Below, piece after piece: positions 42,881 through 51,335 of a stretch of 64,000 nt of DNA (position 1 is its first letter; every line of letters starts with the position of its first letter). This DNA comes from Aestuariivita sp. GTDB taxonomy: Bacteria > Pseudomonadota > Alphaproteobacteria > Rhodobacterales > Rhodobacteraceae. Both the position numbers and the translations under genes were made by a program. Below the pieces are notes generated by a model that searched no databases, was not told where the DNA came from, and saw only the letters and a list, made by a program, of their open reading frames with translations. Where the stretch lies: positions 1 through 64,000 of the forward strand of contig NZ_JAAWWD010000010.1 in assembly GCF_021404545.1 (NCBI RefSeq), written 5' to 3'.

Positions 42881-43512
42881 CACACACGCACCTCGACCAC
42901 CGGCACATTGGGTACGTCACCTGCCTGAAAACTGGCCACGCTTGTCTGGATCCGGTCCGTGTCAAACCGCACCGGCACGTCGAACTCAAACCCGGCGGTC
43001 ACAGACATGTCCTGATCGGGGGGGCGCGCAAAGGCGATCAGACCTGTGGTCTCGTCGACAGTGTAATCGACCGCTTCCTGCATCTCGTCCTCTTCGATGC
43101 CGACCCGCACCGTGCCCGAGACCGGTTTGGAAATCGGGCGGGCATAGCTGAACGCGCCCGACCGATAGGTCTTGACCAGCGGAAAGACGGTCTGCACCCC
43201 GTTGCCCAGGGCGATGACCTGATCCTGATAGGTGACCTCTTCCTTGGCGCGGCCGGATTTGAAGTCGGACCAGTCCTTCCAGCGAAATCCGTACATCTGC
43301 CCACGCCGCGCTTCGAAGAACGCAATCAGCGTTTCGACATCGTCGAGCGAGCGCATGCCCAGCCCCGCGTCATACCGCCTGCGCGAATGCGCCCAGGGCG
43401 TATTGCGCTCTTCAAACCCGTTGGCCAGCGTCACCACATCGGTGCGCCGCTCTGGCCCGCCAATCGAGCCAAAGCTCAACGAGGCGGGAAACCGGACATC
43501 ATGGAAGTTCAT
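42880..43512 (-). CDS. GTA gp12, distal tail protein (DUF2460)
   Basis: 210 residues. MNFHDVRFPASLSFGSIGGPERRTDVVTL at the N-terminus and EERNTPWAHSRRRYDAGLGMRSLDDVETLIAFFEARRGQMYGFRWKDWSDF (key parts NTPWAHSRRRYD and YGFRWKDWSDF) are DUF2460 signatures, a distal-tail protein family that forms the adapter ring between tail tube and hub. It lies 15 nt after gp11 and overlaps gp13 by one base. Confidence 0.92.
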   Translation of the reverse strand: MNFHDVRFPASLSFGSIGGPERRTDVVTLANGFEERNTPWAHSRRRYDAGLGMRSLDDVETLIAFFEARRGQMYGFRWKDWSDFKSGRAKEEVTYQDQVIALGNGVQTVFPLVKTYRSGAFSYARPISKPVSGTVRVGIEEDEMQEAVDYTVDETTGLIAFARPPDQDMSVTAGFEFDVPVRFDTDRIQTSVASFQAGDVPNVPVVEVRV

Positions 43513-43527
43513 CGCCTTCTCCTTCGA

Positions 43528-44184
43528 TCAACGATTGCGGTTGCCGCGGCCAAGCGCCCGGCCCATCTGCGCCGCAATCTGCCCCTGGCTGCGCTGAAAA
43601 CCCTGCACATCGGGCGTGCTCACCTGGATGACGACATGGGTCGTACCCCCCGATCCACGCACGCCCAGCTTGCCATCGGGGCCGCGCGCCAGGGGCATGA
43701 TCGCCTCCGGCCCCGCCTCGCCCATCAGACCGGTGCCACCACGCATCGGAAACATCGTCGGACCGTTCACGATCCCGCCCGAGGCGAAGGGCATCACCCG
43801 GCCCTGGGCAAATGAGCCGCCATCGGCAAAGGGCAATAGCCCTTGCATCAGGTTCGATACACCGCCCGCAATCAGACCACCAAAATGGTCGGTCACCGGC
43901 TTCATCGCCGAGGAATAGACCGTGTTGATCATCGAGTGAGCCAGCGTGTCGAGCGCGTCGGATAGCTTGTCACCGTCAAAGACCACACCGTCGAACGCCT
44001 TGCGCAAACCGCGTGACAGCCCCCGCTCCAGCGTGGCCGCATCCTTGCCCGTGGCGGCAAAGCTCTCGCGGATACGCCGCAATTCGCCGTTGAAACCGGC
44101 CGCCATCTGGGATGCGACGTTCAGGCTGTCGCCCAGCCCGTTGGATGCCAGTTCAAGGTTCTCAATACCTTCGCCTTCACTCAT
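43528..44184 (-). CDS. GTA gp11, tape measure protein
   Basis: 218 residues. An N-terminal coiled coil (about 1-45) is followed by an amphipathic helical stretch and a Gly-rich C-terminal region, with PFADGGSFAQGRVMPFASGGIVNGPTMFPMRGGTGLMGEAGPEAIMPLARG, the FADGG and GEAGPEAI motifs of tape measure proteins. Phage tape measures are usually many hundreds of residues; about 220 residues is normal for the short GTA tail. It overlaps gp10.1 by 8 nt. Confidence 0.9.
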   Translation of the reverse strand: MSEGEGIENLELASNGLGDSLNVASQMAAGFNGELRRIRESFAATGKDAATLERGLSRGLRKAFDGVVFDGDKLSDALDTLAHSMINTVYSSAMKPVTDHFGGLIAGGVSNLMQGLLPFADGGSFAQGRVMPFASGGIVNGPTMFPMRGGTGLMGEAGPEAIMPLARGPDGKLGVRGSGGTTHVVIQVSTPDVQGFQRSQGQIAAQMGRALGRGNRNR

Positions 44185-44380
44185 CCCCTGTCTCCTTTCG
44201 GTGATCGGGAAACGCCGCTTCCAGCGTCTCCAACCCGGCCCGTGTCATCGGCGCGCGGCCTCCGCCATGGCCCAGCATCATCGCCAGCTCCGCCGGTGTC
44301 AGCGCCCAGAACCGCTCGGGCTCCAGCCGAAGCCCCTGCATCCCGGCGCGCATCAGGCCAGGCCAATCAAACCCGCTCAT
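44177..44380 (-). CDS. GTA gp10.1, tail assembly chaperone
   Basis: 67 residues. MSGFDWPGLMRAGMQGLRLEPERFWALTPAELAMMLG has the FWALTPAEL signature of the small GTA tail assembly chaperones that accompany tape measure proteins. It overlaps gp10 by 4 nt and gp11 by 8 nt. Confidence 0.85.
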   Translation of the reverse strand: MSGFDWPGLMRAGMQGLRLEPERFWALTPAELAMMLGHGGGRAPMTRAGLETLEAAFPDHRKETGDE

Positions 44381-44700
44381 GCGTTCTCTCCGGGCACAAT
44401 GAATGCGCGCGCCAAAAGCTCGGCACCCGCCCGCGCGGCAGCCATCGGCCCACCCGCGATATCGGCTTGGCCCAGCTCTTGGATGCTGATCACCGCGCCG
44501 CCGCCCAGCAGCCCGGCATGCACCAGCGCCAACACATCCGCCGAGGAAAACGCACCGCCCTCGAACCGCTCCACCAGCGCCACCAGCGAACCTGCTTCAA
44601 CCCGCGCCTCAAGAGCGGCCAGCGCCCCCAGCGTCAGCTTGAGGACATGCGGCTCCCCGTTGATGGTCAGCGCCACCTCTCCCCTCCACGGATTGGTCAT
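44377..44700 (-). CDS. GTA gp10, tail assembly protein
   Basis: 107 residues. WRGEVALTINGEPHVLKLTLGALAALEARVEAGSLVALVERFE (key LTLGALAALEA) is typical of GTA gp10, which together with gp10.1 replaces the frameshifted G/GT tail chaperones of lambda-like phages. It starts 4 nt after gp9, and no slippery-frameshift arrangement is needed because gp10 and gp10.1 are separate genes. Confidence 0.88.
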   Translation of the reverse strand: MTNPWRGEVALTINGEPHVLKLTLGALAALEARVEAGSLVALVERFEGGAFSSADVLALVHAGLLGGGAVISIQELGQADIAGGPMAAARAGAELLARAFIVPGENA

Positions 44701-44704
44701 CGGC

Positions 44705-45118
44705 TCAGATCGCGGTGAAGGTCAGCGCACCGGCACTGGCCAGCGAGATTTCATAGGTCGCCTCACCATTATGCGCGCCGGAATACTCTATCGCGGTGAC
44801 TTGAAAGGCGCCCTCCACAATGCCGAAATCGGGAATGATCACCTGAAACTCCGGCGTCTCCCCATCGAAGAACAGTTGCCGTGTCCGCTCATCGGTGCCC
44901 TGATCCTTGAACACGCCCGAGCCGGAGATCGCCGCAGATTTGACGCCTGCCCCGCTCAGCAATTCCCGCCAGCCGCCCTGGCTTTCCAGGCTGGTGACAT
45001 CCACCGCCTCGGCGTTGAAGCTGACCCGCGTGGCGCGCAGCCCCGCGATTGTTTCGAACTGACCGCCACCGGTCATGTCCACCTTGACCAAAAGATCCTT
45101 GCCAGATTGGGCAACCAT
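44705..45118 (-). CDS. GTA gp9, major tail tube protein
   Basis: 137 residues. MVAQSGKDLLVKVDMTGGGQFETIAGLRATRVSFNAEAVDVTSLESQGGWRELLSGAG (parts: LLVKVDMTGGG, LRATRVSFNAEAVDVT) matches the lambda gpV/SPP1-like major tail tube proteins of GTAs. The fold is a beta-barrel that stacks into the tube. It is a single-domain protein of normal length. Confidence 0.9.
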   Translation of the reverse strand: MVAQSGKDLLVKVDMTGGGQFETIAGLRATRVSFNAEAVDVTSLESQGGWRELLSGAGVKSAAISGSGVFKDQGTDERTRQLFFDGETPEFQVIIPDFGIVEGAFQVTAIEYSGAHNGEATYEISLASAGALTFTAI

Positions 45119-45139
45119 GTCTCTTCTCCGTGTTGAGTG

Positions 45140-45550
45140 TTAAATGTCATCGACGCGGGCGCGAAATCTCAGATCGATCTGCCGCAGCGATCCCGCGGGC
45201 CCGGTCCGCCGCGCAACGGCGCGGTCGAAATTGAGATAGACGAGCGTGCCACGGGTCAGAGGCAGCGGCATGTCCAGCGCATCCGTGATCGCACCGGCGG
45301 CCTGCTTGGCCAATGCGAACCCGGCCGCCGCCGACACCACCGAAACGGTGAACCGGTGCAGGCTGCCCGATCCCGTCACATCCGACCGGTCGGTGGCGGT
45401 TTCGGGTCCAAGGCTTACATAGAGGCTCGGCAAGGCCCCCTCGGGCATTGCATCGTAAATCGCGCTGCCGACCAACGCGTCCAACGCGGGATCCGCTTGC
45501 AGGTGTTGATACACTGCCGATTGCAACGCCGCGGACACTGCATAGCTCAT
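45140..45550 (-). CDS. GTA gp8, tail terminator (DUF3168)
   Basis: 136 residues from the ATG at 45550, overlapping gp7 by 4 nt. The DUF3168 fold is seen in LQSAVYQHLQADPALDALVGSAIYDAMPEGALPSLYVSLG (parts: VYQHLQADPALDALV and LPSLYVSLG). This family caps the tail tube at the head junction. Confidence 0.88.
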   Translation of the reverse strand: MSYAVSAALQSAVYQHLQADPALDALVGSAIYDAMPEGALPSLYVSLGPETATDRSDVTGSGSLHRFTVSVVSAAAGFALAKQAAGAITDALDMPLPLTRGTLVYLNFDRAVARRTGPAGSLRQIDLRFRARVDDI

Positions 45551-45885
45551 GCCACGACCTCCTCTTGCGCAAAGCATGTCAGGTACCGGCCATGCCCGTC
45601 CCATTCGGTCACTGCTGTGATGGCATAGATCCGCGTCCCTTCTCGAAACCGCTGTCCGGGCTGAGGATGCGATGCCGCCCCATAGGGCGCCCCGCGCACA
45701 ACGATCTTAAGCGGAACCGTTGCAACGGTTGCCGTGCCAGATGTCCGTTCCCGCCCCGAGCGGCTTTGAATCCCCGCCCAAAGCTCTCCCAGCGCGACCC
45801 AGGTCTCAGAATAGCCGCCCGCGCCGTCGGGCGCGCGCTCCGGAGATTCCAGCACCAGCTTGCGGTTCAGATGCGGCACCTTCAT
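45547..45885 (-). CDS. GTA gp7, head closure (stopper) protein
   Basis: 112 residues from ATG 45885, which overlaps the gp6 stop by one base. LNRKLVLESPERAPDGAGGYSETWVALGELWAGI and PGQRFREGTRIYAITAVTEWD are features of phage head-tail joining proteins (DUF3168-adjacent stopper family). It closes the portal channel until the tail docks. Confidence 0.87.
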   Translation of the reverse strand: MKVPHLNRKLVLESPERAPDGAGGYSETWVALGELWAGIQSRSGRERTSGTATVATVPLKIVVRGAPYGAASHPQPGQRFREGTRIYAITAVTEWDGHGRYLTCFAQEEVVA

Positions 45886-46481
45886 CACGCCCGGCCCGCG
45901 CGCAGGCGCAATGATTTGTACCGCTCGATCAGACTCGAGACGCCAAACGGCATGCAGCCGCCCGAAAGGCCGGTCTCATGCCGGAACTCGTAATAATGCG
46001 CGGCCAGCATCAGAACGGCCTGAGCCAGATCAGACGGAATCTCCGTGAACGCCGCCGCATAGCCGGCGCTGAAGGTAACCTTGACCGAGCCGTCCTGAGG
46101 CAACAAAGGCAGCAACATGCTGCGCGGCTTGAGCGCGGGCCTGTGCGTATCCTGCTCCAGCCAGTAGCTTTCGGCCGGAACGGCGGTCTCCTGACCCAGG
46201 CGATCCATCAACGTCACCGCATCGACCGCTGCAATCGGAGCCACCGGAAACACCTGACCCATGGCATTCTGCCAACCGTTCAGAACAAGGGAAAAGTTGC
46301 GCGTGATCAGCACCTTGCCCGTTCGGGCCTCAACCGCAGCGATGGCCGCGCGCAAAAATGACTGCAAGACACTGTCTTGCAAACTGCCTTCGTCAAACCC
46401 GCTGCCCATATGCAGATGCGCCTTGAACGCCTCCACCGGCAATGCCGCATCAGGTACGATGTTCTCTTCTATCAACATCAT
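45885..46481 (-). CDS. GTA gp6, head-tail connector (adaptor)
   Basis: 198 residues from ATG 46481 with GGAG seven bases upstream. Helical gp6-like connector: FLRAAIAAVEARTGKVLITRNFSLVLNGW and LAQAVLMLAAHYYEFRHETGLSG. It binds the portal from below. It follows the capsid gene after a 173-nt gap that holds a strong hairpin. Confidence 0.88.
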   Translation of the reverse strand: MMLIEENIVPDAALPVEAFKAHLHMGSGFDEGSLQDSVLQSFLRAAIAAVEARTGKVLITRNFSLVLNGWQNAMGQVFPVAPIAAVDAVTLMDRLGQETAVPAESYWLEQDTHRPALKPRSMLLPLLPQDGSVKVTFSAGYAAAFTEIPSDLAQAVLMLAAHYYEFRHETGLSGGCMPFGVSSLIERYKSLRLRAGRA

Positions 46482-46616
46482 CAATTCACTCCGAATCTCT
46501 CTGCCCGTCCGCACCTGCTCGGCGCGGGAAATCGACCGCGTGCCGCCCCACGTTGCTCGGACGGAGGGGAGCAGCTAGACAACATGAGGGGTCTTCTCAG
46601 ACACGCGCCCGATCCC

Positions 46617-46642
46617 GAGGTCGGCCTGCACAGGCCGACCTC
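46617..46642 (-). terminator. perfect hairpin after the GTA capsid gene
   Basis: GAGGTCGGCCTG and CAGGCCGACCTC, 12-bp perfect arms around CA, 12 nt after the capsid stop codon. No T tract follows on the GTA strand. It lies inside the operon, so it probably stabilises the upstream capsid message or reduces read-through into the lower-demand genes. Confidence 0.6.
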
Positions 46643-46654
46643 TATCGACCTTCC

Positions 46655-47836
46655 TTACGAAAGGCCGAATTTCAGCAGCTTTATGGCCGCGAAATCGCTC
46701 ACATCCCCGCCGACGCGCTTGGTCGCGTAAAACAGAACATGCGGCTTGGCGCTGAACGGGTCGCGCAGCACGCGCAGATCGGGACGCTCGGCCACGGTGT
46801 AACCGGCGGCGAAATCGCCAAAGGCAATGGAATGACTGCCGCTGGCCGCATCCGGCATATCCTCGGCAATCAGCACAGGATACCCCATCAGGCGCGCGGG
46901 TTCCGCCGCCGCGAGACCGTCGGACCACAAAAACCGGCCATCGGCATCCTTGAGCTTGCGCACCAGGCCCGCTACCTTGGAATTCATCACGAAAGTCGCA
47001 TTGGCGCGATACTCCGCCCCCAGGGCATAGACCAGGTCGACGATCGCCTCCGCATTGCCGATCCCGCCATCGGTCCCGGTCGCGACATAGCCCAGATCCC
47101 CCCAGGACCACGATGCGTCATCCACGATGGTATGCGCCAGAAACCCCTTGGGCTTGTCCACACCGTCACCTGCGACAAAGGCCGCCGCCTCGGCGCGCGC
47201 GAACTTGTCCGCGATCCGGCCTGCCAGCCAGCCTTCAATATCGAAGGCACTGTCATCGAGCAGCCGTTGGGAGGCTTTGGGCATCGCGCTCAGCTCGTTC
47301 AGCGCAATAGAGATCCTGTCGATCTGCGGGCTGTCGGTCTCGCCGGTGGCTGCAGTCTCGGTGGCCCAGCCTGCGCCCACATCGGTGTGATCGACCAGCA
47401 CGTCATAGGACGTCGCTTCGACATTGACCACATTGGCAATCGCCCGGATCGAGGCCGTGGCATTCAGAACCGACTGCACCGTGTCAGAGGTTTGCGGATC
47501 CACCAGATACCCGCCATCGCTGTTGACGGCCGTCGAGAGCGCCTTGCCCTCCATCTCCAGGCCCCGCAGCGCATCGTCATCGCCGCTGCGCAGATAGGCT
47601 TTAAAGGCTTTCTGGTGCGGTGCGTCCATCTCGACGCCGCCTGCCAGATGCGGGCGCGCCGCAAATTGGGTTTTACGATCCAGCATGGTCAGTCGCTCTT
47701 CCGTTTGTTGAAGTTTGTGTTGAATTTCATTCTGAAAGCCCTTGAAATCGGAAATGAAACCGGTCACCGCCTGCTTCACTTCCTCAGCCGGAGACACACC
47801 TTCCCCGACCCGAGCCTTCGTCTCGGTCTTGCTCAT
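46655..47836 (-). CDS. GTA gp5, HK97-type major capsid protein
   Basis: 393 residues from ATG 47836, with AAGGAAA upstream; the longer frame overlaps the protease gene and lacks a site. The N-terminal about 100 residues are a coiled delta-domain (EEVKQAVTGFISDFKGFQNEIQHKLQQTEERLTMLD), usually removed by the gp4 protease. The capsid fold follows with GGYLVDPQTSDTVQSVLNATASIRAIANVV, LNELSAMPKASQRLLDDSAFDIEGWLA and RVGGDVSDFAAIKLLKFGLS. It forms the small GTA head. Confidence 0.94.
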   Translation of the reverse strand: MSKTETKARVGEGVSPAEEVKQAVTGFISDFKGFQNEIQHKLQQTEERLTMLDRKTQFAARPHLAGGVEMDAPHQKAFKAYLRSGDDDALRGLEMEGKALSTAVNSDGGYLVDPQTSDTVQSVLNATASIRAIANVVNVEATSYDVLVDHTDVGAGWATETAATGETDSPQIDRISIALNELSAMPKASQRLLDDSAFDIEGWLAGRIADKFARAEAAAFVAGDGVDKPKGFLAHTIVDDASWSWGDLGYVATGTDGGIGNAEAIVDLVYALGAEYRANATFVMNSKVAGLVRKLKDADGRFLWSDGLAAAEPARLMGYPVLIAEDMPDAASGSHSIAFGDFAAGYTVAERPDLRVLRDPFSAKPHVLFYATKRVGGDVSDFAAIKLLKFGLS

Positions 47837-47870
47837 CAGCTTTTCCTTTTGATGCTGAGAAAGAGGCGCG

Positions 47871-48425
47871 TCAGCGGCGCCCCAGCTCCAGCCGCGCGCC
47901 CTCAAGGGCCGCCGCCAATTCGCGCAGGCCAGCGTCGGTTTCCAGGCTTTCGCCCTTGGACGCCACCCGCGCACTGGGCAGCATCGGGAAGGTCACCAAC
48001 GACACCTCCCAGAGCTCCAGTTCTGTCAAGAGCCGCTGGCCCTTGTCGTTCTTTGCCGCCTTGAGCGTGCGATACCCGATCGACAATCCGTCCAGCGCGC
48101 CCGCCTCGATCAGTGCGGCGGCCTCCCGACCTCGCTGGGTGCTGTCCAAAAGCCGCCCCCGGACAAAAAGCCCCTTTTGATCCTCGCGCACCTCGTCCCA
48201 GATCCCGATGGGCTGCGCCGGATCGTGCTGCCACAGCATCTTGAGGTGACGGTTTTCCGTCCTGAACGCGGCCAATGAGGCGGCATAGGCGCCCCGCTGG
48301 ACTATATCCCCGCCCTGATCGGTCTCGCCAAAAAGGCTGGCATAGCCACCGATCACCGACCCTTCCGACAGCTGCACTCCTTCGCCAAACCGGGCGAATT
48401 TGTGCTCCAAACCCGTCTCTTGCAT
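47871..48425 (-). CDS. GTA gp4, prohead protease
   Basis: 184 residues from ATG 48425, with GAGGAG upstream. HK97-type prohead protease (U35): VIGGYASLFGETDQGGDIVQRGAY (about 18-41), LKMLWQHDPAQPIGIWDEV (catalytic His, about 56), and LSIGYRTLKAAKNDKGQRLLTELELWEVSLVTFPMLPSA (catalytic Ser in LSIGY; ELWEVSLVTFP). It cleaves the capsid delta-domain during head maturation. Full length for the family. Confidence 0.93.
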   Translation of the reverse strand: MQETGLEHKFARFGEGVQLSEGSVIGGYASLFGETDQGGDIVQRGAYAASLAAFRTENRHLKMLWQHDPAQPIGIWDEVREDQKGLFVRGRLLDSTQRGREAAALIEAGALDGLSIGYRTLKAAKNDKGQRLLTELELWEVSLVTFPMLPSARVASKGESLETDAGLRELAAALEGARLELGRR

Positions 48426-48445
48426 CTCATCCACTCCTCGTTGTC

Positions 48446-48664
48446 TCACATCACCAGGCTCGATACCGACCGGAATGTCTCCGCCAGGATCACCGCGAGC
48501 ATGCCGTAGACCATCAGCCACAGCCGCCGTTCGATCAGCTCGACCATGTCCTCGATCCGCTGGATTTGCGTGTGCAGCATCTCAATCTGAATTTTCGTCA
48601 CCCTTTCGTGCGCTTCCAGCCGCAGACCGGGAGCACACAGAAAGCTTGTGTCGGGCTCAGCCAT
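48446..48664 (-). CDS. GTA gp3.5, small membrane-anchored protein
   Basis: 72 residues from ATG 48664, which overlaps the portal stop by 8 nt and has GAAGGG eight bases upstream; an ATG at 48679 lacks such a site. It has a helical N-terminal part (RLEAHERVTKIQIEMLHTQIQRIEDMVELIERR) and one C-terminal hydrophobic helix (LWLMVYGMLAVILAETF). The position between portal and protease matches RcGTA gp3.5; function unknown. Confidence 0.75.
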   Translation of the reverse strand: MAEPDTSFLCAPGLRLEAHERVTKIQIEMLHTQIQRIEDMVELIERRLWLMVYGMLAVILAETFRSVSSLVM

Positions 48665-49841
48665 CCGCAGACCCTTCATCCCGCGCGGGCAGACCCAGCA
48701 AGGCGCGTTTCTCCCCCTCGCTCAGAAAATCGGCCTGGGTCACGCGCGCCCATTGCGCATCGCGCTCCGCTGCCAGGGCAGGCACCTGATCAAGGTCGGG
48801 CTTTAACTCCACCGCCTCGCCGCTATAGGCTGAAAGCCAGGACGACACCGCCGCCGTGACCCGCGTGGCCAGCGGCAGCACAGTCAGGCGGTAAAACGCG
48901 CGGTTGGCCTCCTGATAATTGGCATAGGTCGCGTCTCCCGCGATCCCCAGCAGCATCGGCGGCACGCCAAAGGCCAAAGCAATCTCACGCGCCGCGGCAT
49001 CCTTGGTCTTCTGAAATTCCATGTCCGAGGGCGAAAACCCCATCGGTTTCCAGTCAAGCCCCCCCTCCAGCAGCATCGGGCGACCGGCGTTCCGCGCACC
49101 CTGATGATGGCTCTCCATCTCAGATTGCAGGCGGTCATATTGCTCGGCGCTCATCACGCCCTGCCCGTCGGCCCCGCGATAGACGATCGCACCTGACGGC
49201 CGCGCGGCATTGTCCAGCAGTGCCTTTGACCAGCGGCTGGCCGCGTTATGCACATCCAACGCCATCGCGGCGGCCTGCATCGGCGAAAGCCCGTAATGGT
49301 CGTCTTGCGGATGAAAGCTGCGGATATGGCAGATCGGCGACGGCTCGGTCACGTGAAAGCGATGCTTCTGTCCCCCAACCGCATATTCATAGGCGGCAGG
49401 CCAGCCATCGGACCCGGGCACCACATGCATCCGGTCAGACCGCAAGACATGCAATTCAACAGGCACAAGACCGTCGCCGGGCACGGCTTCAAGATAGGCA
49501 TTGCCCGACAGCATCAACTGACCATAAAGCGCCTCCATCAACTCCGCCCGCCCTTGCGCCAGATTGGGGCGCGCCAGCAATGTCAGCAGCGGGTGCGTGT
49601 CATAGCGCCGCTCCGCATCCTGTAACACCACCGGCAACGCGGCGGCAGCCTCGGCGATCAGCTTGACCGACCGGAACCCCACGGGGTTGCCCGCAAAGCC
49701 GGTCTTGGTCAGCGAGACGGTATCGCGCGGGCTCCACGCCACCCGGCCCGAGCTGTGATAGGCGACCACCGGCCCCGTCCGGCTCGCCTTTTGTTCCGGC
49801 AGGTTCTCCTGCTTTGTGCCGCGCAAGAAATCAAACACCAT
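48657..49841 (-). CDS. GTA gp3, portal protein
   Basis: 394 residues from ATG 49841, with GAGGAG seven bases upstream; an ATG at 49847 is less well placed. HK97-type phage portal signatures: VGFRSVKLIAEAAAALPVVL, HPLLTLLARPNLAQGRAELMEALYGQLMLSGNAYLE and LAFGVPPMLLGIAGDATYANYQEANRAFYRLTVLPLA. It forms the dodecameric ring for DNA entry and exit. It overlaps gp3.5 and lies 123 nt after the terminase. Confidence 0.94.
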   Translation of the reverse strand: MVFDFLRGTKQENLPEQKASRTGPVVAYHSSGRVAWSPRDTVSLTKTGFAGNPVGFRSVKLIAEAAAALPVVLQDAERRYDTHPLLTLLARPNLAQGRAELMEALYGQLMLSGNAYLEAVPGDGLVPVELHVLRSDRMHVVPGSDGWPAAYEYAVGGQKHRFHVTEPSPICHIRSFHPQDDHYGLSPMQAAAMALDVHNAASRWSKALLDNAARPSGAIVYRGADGQGVMSAEQYDRLQSEMESHHQGARNAGRPMLLEGGLDWKPMGFSPSDMEFQKTKDAAAREIALAFGVPPMLLGIAGDATYANYQEANRAFYRLTVLPLATRVTAAVSSWLSAYSGEAVELKPDLDQVPALAAERDAQWARVTQADFLSEGEKRALLGLPARDEGSADG

Positions 49842-49964
49842 TCTCAAGCTCCTCGTTCGCCCGGCACCCTGGCCGGGCCTCGTACCCGTCGTGTTGAGAA
49901 GAGTTTTGACAGAGCTTTCCGAAGACTTTCACAATCCACCGAACGGTGCTCGCCGGGCCCTTGT

Positions 49965-51335
49965 TTACAAGGACCGAACCCGCGGCAGCCGCCATTTGGC
50001 CGCCGGTTCAATCATCAGCTCATGCAGCGCCCAGACCAACGCATCGACCCGGTCGGGCGATCCGCTGCCGCGATACCCGCTCACTGTCATCTGCACCATC
50101 TGCTCTTCAAGCGCGCCCAACCCCCGCAGATGCCGCACCCGCCCCTGCTCATAAAGGGCCGCCACCGGTTCGGCCCGCGCGGCCTTGCCCCGGCTTGCGT
50201 GCACCCCGCGATAGGCCACCAACGGATCGAGCTGGCGCACCACCTCCTCGACAAGCTGCCCGCCCTGATTGACTTCGGCCACCAGCCGGTCCGCGCCATG
50301 TTCCCGCATCGCCTCGATCGCGGTGCGCGCCCAGCCCAGCGGGCTTTGCCCCTGTACGGTCTCATCGGCCAGAACGACCGCCTGCCAGTTCTGCGGCGGC
50401 CCGTCCATCCGCACCCCGGCCACGACAATCCCACAGGCATCTGACGACGTCTTCCCCGACACCGCCGGATCCAGCGCCACAACCACCCGGTCCAGCGGCG
50501 GGGCATGGTCGATCAAGGCCCCTTCCAACAGATCCGAGGTCCAAAGCGCCCCGTCCACATCCGACAACAGAACCCCGTCCAGCTCCTGCTGGCCCAATCG
50601 GGTTCCGGCATAGCGTCGCCGCACCTCTTCCAGAAAGGATCCGGCAAGATTGGCGCGATTAGCCTCCGTCGGCGCATGGGTAACAACCGTCGATGGCGCC
50701 TCCAGCAGTTCCTTGAGTATATCGACATTGCGCGGCGTGGTGGTCACGCAAACCCGCGGATCCTCGCCCAGCCGCAAGGCAAATTGCAACATGTCCCAGG
50801 TGTCGCGCGCCTTGCGCCACTTGGCCAGTTCATCCACCCAGGCCGCATCGAATTGCGGGCCGCGCAACCCTTCGGGGTCATGCGCGGAATAGGCCTTGGC
50901 CTCTGCTCCGTTGGGCCAGATCAACTTGGCTTCCCCCGCCTTCCATACAGGGCGGCGATCGGGCGGCGAACAAGCCAGAATGCCGCTTTCGCCGAACACC
51001 ATCACATCGCGCACCTGGTCAAAGGTTTCGCCAACCAGCGCCACGCGGGACGCCGCTCCAGGATCCAGCGGCATCGCCCCTTCGACCTGTGCGCGCACCC
51101 ATTCGGCACCGGCGCGCGTCTTGCCAGCACCCCGGCCCCCCATCACGACCCAGGATCGCCAATCGCCCCCAGGAGGAAGCTGATGCGGCAAGGCCCAAAA
51201 CTCAAAAAGAAAAGGGAGGGCAGCGAGCCCTCCCTCTCCGATCTCATTTAGGAACCGCTCCTGTTGTGCAACAGGCGCGGAGGCGAGCCAGGCGGCACCC
51301 GACTTCAAATCGAGCGCGGTCAAGGTCGATGGCAT
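49965..51335 (-). CDS. GTA gp2, large terminase (packaging ATPase/nuclease)
   Basis: 456 residues from ATG 51335; a TTG at 51380 is possible. Walker A VVMGGRGAGKTRAGAEW (about 64-80), Walker B-like AAWVDELAKW (about 161), and a C-terminal RNase H-like nuclease with VVVALDPAVSGKTSSDACGIVVAG (first Asp at about 288). GTA terminases package headfuls without sequence-specific start sites. It overlaps gp1 by 92 nt in another frame. Confidence 0.94.
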   Translation of the reverse strand: MPSTLTALDLKSGAAWLASAPVAQQERFLNEIGEGGLAALPFLFEFWALPHQLPPGGDWRSWVVMGGRGAGKTRAGAEWVRAQVEGAMPLDPGAASRVALVGETFDQVRDVMVFGESGILACSPPDRRPVWKAGEAKLIWPNGAEAKAYSAHDPEGLRGPQFDAAWVDELAKWRKARDTWDMLQFALRLGEDPRVCVTTTPRNVDILKELLEAPSTVVTHAPTEANRANLAGSFLEEVRRRYAGTRLGQQELDGVLLSDVDGALWTSDLLEGALIDHAPPLDRVVVALDPAVSGKTSSDACGIVVAGVRMDGPPQNWQAVVLADETVQGQSPLGWARTAIEAMREHGADRLVAEVNQGGQLVEEVVRQLDPLVAYRGVHASRGKAARAEPVAALYEQGRVRHLRGLGALEEQMVQMTVSGYRGSGSPDRVDALVWALHELMIEPAAKWRLPRVRSL

